DNA of 64,000 nt from Pseudomonas viridiflava (lineage in GTDB: Bacteria; Pseudomonadota; Gammaproteobacteria; Pseudomonadales; Pseudomonadaceae): contig NZ_UWFA01000170.1 in NCBI RefSeq assembly GCF_900601905.1, forward strand, positions 248,001-312,000, written 5' to 3'. Of this stretch, positions 8,984 to 17,173 are shown in pieces. The translations under genes and the position numbers were made by a program. The notes under the pieces are model-generated. The model ran no database searches. It had not been told where the DNA came from and saw only the letters and a list, made by a program, of their open reading frames with translations. Positions within the stretch are counted from its first letter, which is position 1; the number at the start of each line of letters is the position of its first letter.

Positions 8984-9952
8984 ATGAAAACCAAGAAGGC
9001 ACTGTTGGCCACGTTGATTGCAGCAGGTTTGCTGACAGGTGCCAGCGCAAGCCAGGCCGCTGGCTGGTGCGAATCCGGCAAGCCGGTGAAGTTCGCCGGT
9101 TTGAACTGGGAAAGCGCCATGCTGCTAACCGATATGTTGCAGGTGATTCTGAACAAGGGCTATGGCTGCGAAGTCGACAGCCTGCCGGGCAATTCCATCA
9201 CCATGGAAAATGCGCTGAGCAGCAATGACATCCAGGTCTTCGCCGAAGAGTGGGTTGGCCGCAGCGAAGTGTGGAACAAGGCAGAGAAAGCCGGGAAAGT
9301 GGTCGGTGTCGGCAGCCCGGTCAAGGGCGCCGTCGAGGGCTGGTATGTGCCGCGTTACGTGATCGAAGGCGATGCCAAGCGCAAGCTGGAGGCCAAGGCG
9401 CCTGACCTGAAATCCATCAGTGATCTGGGCAAATACTCAGCGCTGTTCAAAGACGCCGAAGAGCCAGCCAAGGGCCGTTTCTACAACTGCCCGGCGGGTT
9501 GGACCTGCGAGCTGGAAAACAGCGAGATGCTCAAAAGCTACGATCTGGAAAGCAAGTACACCAACTTCCGCCCCGGCACCGGTCCGGCGCTGGATGCGGC
9601 GATTCTGTCCAGCTACAAGCGCGGCGAGCCGATCCTCACTTACTATTGGTCTCCAACCCCGCTGATGGGCCAGGTAGACCTGGTGCGTCTGGAAGAGAAA
9701 GCCGGCGTGAACAAGAACATAGAAATCAAGGTCGGCTTGTCCAAGGTCTTCCATGAGCAGGCACCGGAGCTGGTGGCCGTGATGGAAAAGGTCAACATCC
9801 CGATTGATCTGCTCAACCAGAACCTGGCACGCATGACCAAGGACCGCATCGAATCGCCGAAGCTGGCCAAAATCTTCCTCAAGGAACACCCGGAAGTCTG
9901 GCACGCCTGGGTCACGGAAGATGCGGCGAAAAAGGTGGATGCTTCGTTGTAG
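8984..9952 (+). CDS. hutX: HutX-like periplasmic substrate-binding protein of an OpuA/ProX-type ABC transporter
   Basis: 322 residues. A signal peptide (MKTKKALLATLIAAGLLTGA, cleavage after SQA) is followed by an OpuAC substrate-binding domain (GLNWESAMLLTDMLQVIL, ITMENALSSNDIQVFAEEW, RFYNCPAGWTCELENSEML). Binding proteins of this family usually recognise quaternary amines; in hut operons of rhizobia and pseudomonads the HutXWV system takes up histidine, or related compounds such as proline or urocanate. ATG 8984 has GAGGAGCG upstream and gives a proper signal peptide; the 16-codon extension does not. Confidence 0.85.
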   Translation: MKTKKALLATLIAAGLLTGASASQAAGWCESGKPVKFAGLNWESAMLLTDMLQVILNKGYGCEVDSLPGNSITMENALSSNDIQVFAEEWVGRSEVWNKAEKAGKVVGVGSPVKGAVEGWYVPRYVIEGDAKRKLEAKAPDLKSISDLGKYSALFKDAEEPAKGRFYNCPAGWTCELENSEMLKSYDLESKYTNFRPGTGPALDAAILSSYKRGEPILTYYWSPTPLMGQVDLVRLEEKAGVNKNIEIKVGLSKVFHEQAPELVAVMEKVNIPIDLLNQNLARMTKDRIESPKLAKIFLKEHPEVWHAWVTEDAAKKVDASL

Positions 9953-9975
9953 GCAAAACGCGGCCAACACGGACC

Positions 9976-10067
9976 TGTTGGAGCGAGGCTTGCCCGCGAA
10001 GGCGTTGTGTCTGAAAAATCATTCGTCGACTGAACTGGCCTCTTCGCGGGCAAGCCTCGCTCCAACA
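9976..10067. repeat. REPIN-like inverted repeat between hutX and hutW, arm type GTTGGAGCGAGG
   Basis: Nearly perfect arms TGTTGGAGCGAGGCTTGC and complement fill the 133-base gap between the binding-protein and permease genes. A hairpin here would be expected to stabilise the abundant hutX message relative to hutW, as in other transport operons. Confidence 0.85.
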
Positions 10068-10085
10068 AATTAACGAGAGCACCTT

Positions 10086-10937
10086 ATGTTCCCCGAAAGC
10101 TTCACATTCTCCATCGCCAATCTGGTCAATGACTGGGTTGACGCGCTGGTGACCAATTACGGCGATGTGTTCCGACAGATCTCCGACACACTGCTGTGGG
10201 CCATCGTCAACCTTGAAGGCTTGCTGCGCATGGCGCCGTGGTGGCTGATGCTGGCAATTGTCGGCGGCATTGCCTGGCATGCGACGCGCAAGGTTGTGAC
10301 CACCGCCGTTATCGTCGGCCTTCTGTTTCTGGTCGGTGCGGTCGGGCTGTGGGACAAACTGATGCAGACCCTGGCGTTGATGCTGGTGGCGACGCTGATC
10401 TCGGTGATCATCGGCATTCCGCTGGGCATTCTATCGGCGCGCAGCAATCGCCTGCGTTCAGTGCTGATGCCGCTGCTGGACATCATGCAGACCATGCCCA
10501 GCTTCGTGTACCTGATCCCGGTACTGATGCTGTTCGGCCTGGGCAAGGTCCCGGCGATTTTCGCTACCGTGATCTACGCCGCACCGCCGCTGATTCGCCT
10601 CACCGATCTGGGCATCCGGCAGGTGGATAACGAAGTCATGGAAGCTATCAACGCTTTCGGCGCCAACCGCTGGCAGCAACTGTTCGGCGTGCAATTGCCA
10701 TTGGCGCTGCCCAGCATCATGGCCGGGATCAATCAGACCACGATGATGGCCCTGTCGATGGTGGTGATCGCTTCCATGATCGGCGCTCGCGGCCTGGGCG
10801 AAGACGTGCTGGTGGGCATCCAGACCCTCAACGTCGGGCGCGGCCTCGAAGCCGGGCTGGCGATCGTGATTCTCGCGGTGGTCATCGACCGCATCACTCA
10901 GGCATACGGCCGACCACGGCATGAGGCGAACAAATGA
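10086..10937 (+). CDS. hutW: HutW-like ABC transporter permease
   Basis: 283 residues with about six to seven membrane segments. The binding-protein-dependent permease loop (EAINAFGANRWQQLFGVQLPLALPSIMAGI) is the OpuAB/ProW form of the EAA motif. It forms the channel of the HutXWV importer. ATG 10086 follows GAGAGCACCTT. Its last four bases overlap hutV (ATGA), so permease and ATPase are translationally coupled. Confidence 0.88.
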   Translation: MFPESFTFSIANLVNDWVDALVTNYGDVFRQISDTLLWAIVNLEGLLRMAPWWLMLAIVGGIAWHATRKVVTTAVIVGLLFLVGAVGLWDKLMQTLALMLVATLISVIIGIPLGILSARSNRLRSVLMPLLDIMQTMPSFVYLIPVLMLFGLGKVPAIFATVIYAAPPLIRLTDLGIRQVDNEVMEAINAFGANRWQQLFGVQLPLALPSIMAGINQTTMMALSMVVIASMIGARGLGEDVLVGIQTLNVGRGLEAGLAIVILAVVIDRITQAYGRPRHEANK

Positions 10938-11779
10938 GTAATCGACAGCCCGATAACCCGGCGCCCGACAAAATCGTGATCCGCAACGTGTTCAAGATTT
11001 TCGGCAACCGCCACAAAGAGGCACTGGCGATGGTCCGGCAGAACACCAGTAAGGATGAAGTACTGGCCAGAACCGGCTGTGTGGTGGGGGTCAATGATTT
11101 GTCGCTGTCCATCGCCAGCGGGGAAATCTTCGTGATCATGGGCCTGTCCGGCTCGGGTAAATCTACACTGGTGCGCCACTTCAACCGGCTTATCGACCCC
11201 ACCAGCGGGGAAATCCTGGTCGATGGCGAGGACATCCTGCAATACGACATGGAGGCCCTGCGCCAGTTTCGCCGCAAGAAAATCAGCATGGTGTTCCAGA
11301 GCTTCGGGCTGTTGCCGCACAAGACTGTGCTGGACAACGTCGCTTACGGCCTGAAAGTGCGTGGCGAAAGCAAGGAGCACTGCATCGAGCGCGCACGTCA
11401 CTGGATCAGCACCGTCGGCCTGCAAGGCTACGAGAACAAATACCCGCATCAGCTTTCCGGCGGCATGCGTCAGCGAGTCGGGCTGGCCCGGGCCCTGGCG
11501 GCAGACACCGATATCATTCTGATGGACGAAGCTTTCAGCGCCCTCGATCCACTGATCCGCGCCGAAATGCAGGATCAGTTGCTGGAGCTGCAAAGCAACC
11601 TGAAGAAAACCATCGTGTTCATCACCCATGACCTGGACGAAGCCGTGCGCATCGGCAATCGCATTGCGATCCTCAAGGACGGGCAGCTGATTCAGGTCGG
11701 CACACCCAAGGAAATTCTTTACTCCCCCGCCGACGAATACGTTGATCGTTTCGTGCAGCGCCGCGCAGTCACTGTGTAA
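10934..11779 (+). CDS. hutV: HutV-like ABC transporter ATPase
   Basis: 281 residues of the quaternary-amine/proline transporter ATPase family. Walker A GLSGSGKST is at residues 70-78, the signature LSGGMRQ at 174-180, Walker B IILMDEA near 194-200 and the H-loop at FITHDLDEA. There is no C-terminal CBS pair, unlike the longer ProV/OpuAA proteins. The 50-residue N-terminal extension (KALAMVRQNTSKDEVL-like segment) is typical of this subfamily. It starts inside the hutW stop; hutH follows 11 bases later. Confidence 0.9.
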   Translation: MSNRQPDNPAPDKIVIRNVFKIFGNRHKEALAMVRQNTSKDEVLARTGCVVGVNDLSLSIASGEIFVIMGLSGSGKSTLVRHFNRLIDPTSGEILVDGEDILQYDMEALRQFRRKKISMVFQSFGLLPHKTVLDNVAYGLKVRGESKEHCIERARHWISTVGLQGYENKYPHQLSGGMRQRVGLARALAADTDIILMDEAFSALDPLIRAEMQDQLLELQSNLKKTIVFITHDLDEAVRIGNRIAILKDGQLIQVGTPKEILYSPADEYVDRFVQRRAVTV

Positions 11780-11790
11780 GGAACCAGCAG

Positions 11791-13347
11791 ATGTCGCCCG
11801 TCGAACAGGTAGTCATTGGGGAAGGCCCTGCGTGTTGGCAGGACGTGGTTGCCGTCGCTCGTCATGGCGCGCAACTGGTGCTGTCGGCCAGCGCCTGGGG
11901 GCGAATCGATAATGCTCAGGCCATCGTCGAACGCATCATTGCCAGCGGCGAGCGGGCCTACGGTATCAATACCGGGCTGGGCGCGCTGTGCAATGTATCG
12001 CTTGAGGGCGAGCAGCTGAGTCAGCTGTCGCGCAACACGCTGCTCAGCCATGCGTGCGGGGTCGGCGCGGCGCTCTCCGACGAACAGACGCGGGCGATCA
12101 TCTGTGCGGCGGTCATCAACTACAGCCAGGGCAAGTCCGGGCTGCACCGGCAGGTGGTCGAGGCGTTGCTCGCCTTGCTCAACCGCCGGATCACCCCGCA
12201 TGTGCCCTCACAGGGGTCGGTCGGCTATCTGACGCACATGGCGCACATCGGGATTGCCCTGCTGGGCGTGGGGGATGTCAGCTATCGCGGCCAGGTCGTA
12301 CCGGCGCAGCAAGCACTGGCGGCCGAAGGGCTGAGCGCTGTCAAGTTAGGCGCAAAGGATGGGCTGTGCCTGGTCAACGGCACGCCGTGCATGACCGGGC
12401 TGAGCTGCCTGGCGGTTGCCGACACGCAACGCCTGAGCCAGTGGGCCGATGTGATCGGGGCCATGAGCTTTGAAGCGCTGGGCGGGCAAATCAACGCGTT
12501 CGACGCCGAGATCATCGCCCTCAAGCCGCATCCGGGCATGCAGATCGTCGGCCGTAATCTGCGCGAGCTGCTCGACGGCAGCGAGATGGTGATCAACAGC
12601 CGCGGGATTCGCACCCAGGACGCGCTGAGTGTGCGCTCGATCCCGCAGGTCCACGGCGCCACACGCGATCAATGGGTGCATGCCACGCGACAGATCGAAA
12701 TCGAACTGAATTCGGCCACGGACAACCCGCTGCTGCTTGGCACGCCGGAGTCGTATCGCGTGGTGTCCCAGGCCAACCCGCACGGCCAGTCAGTGGCAAT
12801 GGCGGCTGACCTGCTGGCAATTGCCGTGGCTGAGCTGGGCTCGATTGCCGAACGCAGGCTGGACCGGCTGATCAACCCGACCATCAGCAACCTGCCAGCA
12901 TTTCTCGTCGCCCAGCCCGGAGTCAACTCGGGGATGATGATCGTGCAATACGTGGCGGCGTCGTTATGCGCTGAAAACCGCCAACTGGCGCACCCGGCGG
13001 TCACTGATAACTTCGTGACCTCGGGGTTGCAGGAGGACCACCTGAGCATGGGCACCAACGCGGCGCTGAAACTGCACAAGGTGCTGGATAACACCACACA
13101 GATTCTGGCCATCGAATACTTGCTGGCGGCTCAGGCGTTTGAATTCCTGAAGAGCCAGCGCTTTGGTGTCGGCACCGATGCGGCTTGGCGCCTGCTGCGC
13201 GAGACCGTCCCGCCCTATGACGAAGACCGTTGGCTGGCGCCGGATATTGCCAGTAGCGCGCGGGTGCTCAGGAGTGAGGAGATGTTGAAAAAGGTCCTGA
13301 TGGAACTGGTTCCTGTGGGAGCGGTGCTTGCCCGCGATAAGGTTTAG
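11791..13347 (+). CDS. HutH-like aromatic amino acid lyase homologue lacking the MIO triad (probable pseudoenzyme)
   Basis: 518 residues, clearly homologous throughout to histidine ammonia-lyase: YGINTG at 57-62, LSHACGVG, LVNGTP with N196, SGMMIVQYVAA, LQEDHLSM. However GSVG (142-145) is followed directly by YLTHMAH, so the Ala-Ser-Gly that cyclises to the MIO electrophile is cleanly absent, with flanks still aligned. The active-site Tyr of the DPYSLR motif is Leu279 (DALSVR). Such a protein should not deaminate histidine. The frame is intact and long, which argues for selection. In SBW25 the operon has two hutH copies, one nonfunctional; here only this one exists. The last 11 codons come from a REPIN. 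Confidence 0.9.
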   Translation: MSPVEQVVIGEGPACWQDVVAVARHGAQLVLSASAWGRIDNAQAIVERIIASGERAYGINTGLGALCNVSLEGEQLSQLSRNTLLSHACGVGAALSDEQTRAIICAAVINYSQGKSGLHRQVVEALLALLNRRITPHVPSQGSVGYLTHMAHIGIALLGVGDVSYRGQVVPAQQALAAEGLSAVKLGAKDGLCLVNGTPCMTGLSCLAVADTQRLSQWADVIGAMSFEALGGQINAFDAEIIALKPHPGMQIVGRNLRELLDGSEMVINSRGIRTQDALSVRSIPQVHGATRDQWVHATRQIEIELNSATDNPLLLGTPESYRVVSQANPHGQSVAMAADLLAIAVAELGSIAERRLDRLINPTISNLPAFLVAQPGVNSGMMIVQYVAASLCAENRQLAHPAVTDNFVTSGLQEDHLSMGTNAALKLHKVLDNTTQILAIEYLLAAQAFEFLKSQRFGVGTDAAWRLLRETVPPYDEDRWLAPDIASSARVLRSEEMLKKVLMELVPVGAVLARDKV

Positions 13348-13402
13348 GCGATCTGACTTGAATCGCGTCCAGCCTTATCGCGGGCAAGCCTCGCTCCCAC
13401 AG
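13313..13402. repeat. REPIN-like inverted repeat overlapping the hutH 3' end
   Basis: The left arm (CTGTGGGAGCGGTGCTTGCC) lies inside the coding region and supplies residues 508-518 of the HutH homologue; the TAG stop falls in the centre. The right arm ends GCCTCGCTCCCACAG, mixing two arm families. The rest of the gap up to 13577 holds only a short ORF. Confidence 0.85.
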
Positions 13403-13453
13403 ACTGCAGTCCTGGGTGGGACCACGTCAGCCGCACCAAACGTATAGACATCC

Positions 13454-13576
13454 ATGACACCAGATGTCAGCCAGGCGACACCCGATCACAGATGGATTTG
13501 GTCGGCCACACCCAGCGGGTATCCTTCGCGCCCTGAAGAACTGGCAGTTCGCTGGAAAGAAACCGGATTGGATTGA
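13454..13576 (+). CDS. Possible 40-residue ORF immediately upstream of hutT
   Basis: ATG at 13454 opens a frame ending at TGA 13574-13576, one base before the hutT ATG. The peptide ends [17 protein letters not shown] and resembles nothing I recognise. There is a stop just upstream and no convincing Shine-Dalgarno site. Its close junction with hutT suggests either translational coupling or a remnant of a lost gene between hutH and hutT. Weakly supported. Confidence 0.3.
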   Translation: MTPDVSQATPDHRWIWSATPSGYPSRPEELAVRWKETGLD

Positions 13577-13577
13577 A

Positions 13578-14957
13578 ATGACGTCACAGCAAGGTTTGAA
13601 ACGCGGGCTTTCGGCTCGGCACATTCGCTTCATGGCGCTGGGTTCGGCCATTGGCACGGGGCTGTTTTATGGCTCGGCTTCGGCCATTCAGATGGCAGGC
13701 CCGGCGGTTTTGCTGGCCTATCTGATTGGCGGCGCAGCTGTGTTCATGGTCATGCGCGCCCTGGGTGAAATGGCCGTGCACAACCCGGTGTCAGGCTCGT
13801 TCGGCGAATACGCCAGCACCTACCTGGGCCCGATGGCTGGCTTCGTGCTCGGCTGGACCTACGCCTTCGAGATGATCATCGTCTGCATCGCTGACGTAAC
13901 CGCGTTCGGCATCTACATGGGGTTCTGGTTCCCGGACGTGCCGCGCTGGATCTGGGTTCTGGGCATTGTGTTCCTGATCGGTGCGCTGAACCTGTGCAAC
14001 GTCAAAGTCTTTGGCGAGACCGAATTCTGGCTGTCGCTGCTTAAAGTCAGCGCCATTGTCGCGATGATCGTCGCCGGTATCGGCCTCTTGCTGTTCGGCG
14101 TCAACCTGTCGGGCAATGGCGAAACGGTGTCCGGGATCAGCAACCTGTGGGCTCACGGCGGCTTCCTGCCCAATGGGATCGGCGGTCTGATCGCCTGCTT
14201 CGCGGTGGTGATGTTTGCCTTTGGCGGCATTGAAATCATCGGCATCACGGCCGGTGAAGCCAAGGACCCGCAACGCACTATCCCGCAGGCAATCAACTCG
14301 GTGCCGCTGCGGATTCTGCTGTTTTACGTGCTGACCCTGTTCGTGCTGATGGCGCTGTTCCCGTGGACGCAGATCAGCAAGGAAAACAGCCCGTTCGTGC
14401 AGATCTTCGCCAGCCTCGGTTTCCCCTGGGCGGCGGCGTTGCTCAACATCGTGGTGATTTCCGCCGCAGTGTCGGCGATCAACAGTGACGTATTTGGTGC
14501 CGGCCGGATCATGTACGGCCTGGCACAACAGGGCCAGGCTCCTGCTGCCTTCTCGAAACTGTCCAGCCACGGGGTGCCGTGGATGACCGTACTGGTGATG
14601 GGCGTCGCGTTGCTGGGCGGCGTGTGGCTGAACTACAAAATCCCGGAAAACGTATTCTTGCTGATTGCGTCCATCGCGACCTTCGCTACGGTCTGGGTCT
14701 GGTTGATGATCCTGCTGACACAAGTTGCCATGCGCCGCCAGATGAGCCGCGAAGAAGCCGCTGAGTTGAAATTCCCGGTGCCGTTCTGGCCTTACGCGCC
14801 TGCCGCCGCCATCGTCTTCATGCTGTTTATCTTTGGTGTGCTGGGTTACTTCCCGGACAACCGCATGGCGTTGATCGTCGGCGCAGTCTGGGTAGTGTTG
14901 CTGGTCGCCGCCTATTATTTATGGGTCAAACCGGGCCTGCCAAAAACGCCCCGATAA
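13578..14957 (+). CDS. hutT: Amino acid permease of the APC family (HutT/ProY-like)
   Basis: 459 residues with about 12 membrane segments. The amino acid-polyamine permease signature is at the N-terminus ([20 protein letters not shown], then GLFYGSA) and [19 protein letters not shown] follows. By position between hutH and hutI it is the hut operon histidine (or urocanate) permease. ATG 13578 gives the canonical [12 protein letters not shown] start; the frame is open 38 codons upstream, but that part is not family-like. No strong ribosome binding site of its own is visible. Confidence 0.88.
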   Translation: MTSQQGLKRGLSARHIRFMALGSAIGTGLFYGSASAIQMAGPAVLLAYLIGGAAVFMVMRALGEMAVHNPVSGSFGEYASTYLGPMAGFVLGWTYAFEMIIVCIADVTAFGIYMGFWFPDVPRWIWVLGIVFLIGALNLCNVKVFGETEFWLSLLKVSAIVAMIVAGIGLLLFGVNLSGNGETVSGISNLWAHGGFLPNGIGGLIACFAVVMFAFGGIEIIGITAGEAKDPQRTIPQAINSVPLRILLFYVLTLFVLMALFPWTQISKENSPFVQIFASLGFPWAAALLNIVVISAAVSAINSDVFGAGRIMYGLAQQGQAPAAFSKLSSHGVPWMTVLVMGVALLGGVWLNYKIPENVFLLIASIATFATVWVWLMILLTQVAMRRQMSREEAAELKFPVPFWPYAPAAAIVFMLFIFGVLGYFPDNRMALIVGAVWVVLLVAAYYLWVKPGLPKTPR

Positions 14958-14993
14958 CTCATCCATCACTCATCGGTAACGCGGAGACTGGAA

Positions 14994-16199
14994 ATGAAAA
15001 CGCTCTGGAAACAGTGTCACGTCGCAAGCATGGCGCAAGGAAAATACTCGATCATCGAGCACGCCGCCATCGTGACCTCTGGAGCGTTGATCGAGTGGAT
15101 CGGGCCACAGACCGAACTTGTCGAGTCAACCTACGACAACGTCATCGACCTGAACGGCGCGTGGGTGACACCCGGCCTGATTGATTGCCACACCCACACG
15201 GTGTTCGGCGGCAATCGCAGCGGCGAATTCGAGCAACGCCTGCAGGGCGTGAGCTACGCCGACATCGCCGCAGCGGGCGGCGGTATTGCCAGTACCGTGC
15301 GTGCCACCCGCGCCGCCAGTGAAGATGAGTTGTACGAAAGCGCCGAGCGCCGTCTGCGCCACCTGCTCAAGGACGGCGTGACCACGGTGGAGATGAAATC
15401 CGGCTATGGCCTGGACCTGGCCAGCGAGCGAAAATTGCTGCGGGTCATCCGTCGTTTGGGCAACACGCTGCCGGTGACCGTACGCAGCACCTGTCTGGCC
15501 GCTCACGCCTTGCCACCTGAATATGCAGACCGCGCCGACGATTACATCCACCACATTTGCAGTGAAATGCTCCCTGCACTGGCTGCCGAAGGGCTGGTGG
15601 ATGCAGTGGATGCGTTTTGCGAGTACCTGGCGTTTTCTCCAGCGCAGGTCGAGCAGGTGTTCATTACCGCCGGGCAACTGGGCTTGCCGGTGAAGTTGCA
15701 TGCAGAACAATTGTCGCCACTGGCCGGCTCCAGCCTGGCGGCGCGTTACAAAGCGCTGTCGGCGGATCATCTGGAGTTCATGACCGAGGCGGACGCGATT
15801 GCCATGGGTGCGGCTGGAACCGTCGCAGTGCTGTTGCCCGGCGCGTATTACTTCCTGCGCGAAACCCAACTGCCGCCCATGGACGCTCTGCGCAGGCATG
15901 GCGTGGACATCGCCATCGCCAGCGACCTTAACCCCGGCACGTCGCCTGCGCTGTCGTTGCGCCTGATGCTGAACATGGCCTGCACACTGTTTCGCATGAC
16001 GCCTGAAGAAGCGCTGGCAGGCGTGACGCTGCATGCCGCCAAAGCCCTCGGCCTGGGCGAAACCCATGGCTCGCTGGAAGTTGGCAAAATCGCGGACTTC
16101 GTCGCCTGGGACATCGAACGACCTGCTGACCTGGCGTATTGGCTGGGTGGCGATCTGGACAAACGTATCGTGCGACATGGGGTTGAATCCACGATTTAG
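14994..16199 (+). CDS. hutI: Imidazolonepropionase HutI
   Basis: 401 residues, full length, amidohydrolase superfamily. It opens 4-imidazolone-5-propionate to N-formimino-L-glutamate, the substrate of HutF. The metal site [16 protein letters not shown] is at 64-79 (His66, His68); [19 protein letters not shown] and [11 protein letters not shown] complete the active site. ATG 14994 has GGAGACTGGAA upstream. It lies 36 bases after hutT in the same operon. Confidence 0.96.
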   Translation: MKTLWKQCHVASMAQGKYSIIEHAAIVTSGALIEWIGPQTELVESTYDNVIDLNGAWVTPGLIDCHTHTVFGGNRSGEFEQRLQGVSYADIAAAGGGIASTVRATRAASEDELYESAERRLRHLLKDGVTTVEMKSGYGLDLASERKLLRVIRRLGNTLPVTVRSTCLAAHALPPEYADRADDYIHHICSEMLPALAAEGLVDAVDAFCEYLAFSPAQVEQVFITAGQLGLPVKLHAEQLSPLAGSSLAARYKALSADHLEFMTEADAIAMGAAGTVAVLLPGAYYFLRETQLPPMDALRRHGVDIAIASDLNPGTSPALSLRLMLNMACTLFRMTPEEALAGVTLHAAKALGLGETHGSLEVGKIADFVAWDIERPADLAYWLGGDLDKRIVRHGVESTI

Positions 16200-16206
16200 C
16201 GAAATC

Positions 16207-16297
16207 CTGTAGGAGCTCACGAGCACCGCGAGGCAGCGATCGCGGTGTGTCAGGCAGATCGCTATCGCTGCCTTGCGGTGCTCGTGAGCTCCTACAG
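16207..16297. repeat. REPIN-like inverted repeat between hutI and hutG, arm type TGTAGGAGCTCACGAGCA
   Basis: CTGTAGGAGCTCACGAGCAC pairs with GTGCTCGTGAGCTCCTACAG, and the pairing continues inward through GCGAGGCAGCGAT. This arm sequence occurs only here in the window. Confidence 0.85.
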
Positions 16298-16329
16298 AGA
16301 ATATTCAAATCCTGTGAAAGGAGAGATTC

Positions 16330-17133
16330 ATGGACAACGTTCTGAAGTTTTCTCGCGGTCGGGTGCCGTTGCTGATCAGCATGCCGCACGCTGGATTGCG
16401 GCTGACGCCAGCGGTCGAGGCCGGGCTGGTAGACGAGGCCCTGAGTCTGCCGGACACCGACTGGCACATCCCGCAGCTCTACGATTTCGCGGCTGAACTG
16501 GGGGTCAGCACCCTGGCGGCGGAGTATTCGCGGTTTGTCATCGACCTCAATCGCCCCTCGGACGACAAGCCGCTGTATGCCGGCGCCACGACCGGGCTGT
16601 TCCCGTCGATCCTGTTCGATGGCGTGCCGCTGTTCAAAGATGGCAAGGCACCTAATGCTGAGGAACGGGCAAACTACCTGGAACAGATCTGGATGCCGTA
16701 TCACCAGACGCTGGAACAGGAGCTGGCCAGGCTCAAGGCCGAATTCGGCTATGCCCTGTTGTTTGATGCCCACTCGATTCGCGGTCATATCCCGCACCTG
16801 TTCGAAGGCCGTTTGCCGGACTTCAACCTCGGCACCTTCAATGGCGCAAGCTGCGACGAGCAATTGGCCCAGCGCCTGGAAGCTACCTGCGCAGCCGCCA
16901 CGGATTACAGCCATGTGCTCAACGGCCGCTTCAAAGGCGGCCACATCACCCGCCACTACGGCGACCCGGACAATCATATCCACGCCGTGCAGCTGGAGCT
17001 GGTGCAGGCGACCTACATGGATGAGTTCGTGCCGTTTCATTACCGGCCGGATCTGGCTGATCCGACGCGGGTGGTGTTGAAGGAGTTGGTGGAGGGGATG
17101 ATCAATTGGGGCCGGAATAAGTTCGGCCGCTGA
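16330..17133 (+). CDS. hutG: N-formylglutamate deformylase HutG
   Basis: 267 residues, full length. It hydrolyses N-formyl-L-glutamate to glutamate and formate, the last step after HutF. PLLISMPHAGLR (His20), LLFDAHSIRGHIPHLFEGRL near 143-162 and FKGGHITRHYG are the conserved zinc-site blocks. AAAGGAGAG stands 6 bases before ATG 16330. It closes the operon and converges on cadA, with only 40 bases between the stops. Confidence 0.95.
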   Translation: MDNVLKFSRGRVPLLISMPHAGLRLTPAVEAGLVDEALSLPDTDWHIPQLYDFAAELGVSTLAAEYSRFVIDLNRPSDDKPLYAGATTGLFPSILFDGVPLFKDGKAPNAEERANYLEQIWMPYHQTLEQELARLKAEFGYALLFDAHSIRGHIPHLFEGRLPDFNLGTFNGASCDEQLAQRLEATCAAATDYSHVLNGRFKGGHITRHYGDPDNHIHAVQLELVQATYMDEFVPFHYRPDLADPTRVVLKELVEGMINWGRNKFGR

Positions 17134-17173
17134 TGTGCCTCCCACAAGGGGTTTCGCTACCCTCAGGACCAGT

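Noticed and set aside
13454..13577. Search for a remnant of a second hutH copy upstream of hutT
   Set aside because: No frame in this stretch resembles any HutH segment, so a remnant cannot be claimed; only the deletion-scar idea remains, as inference.
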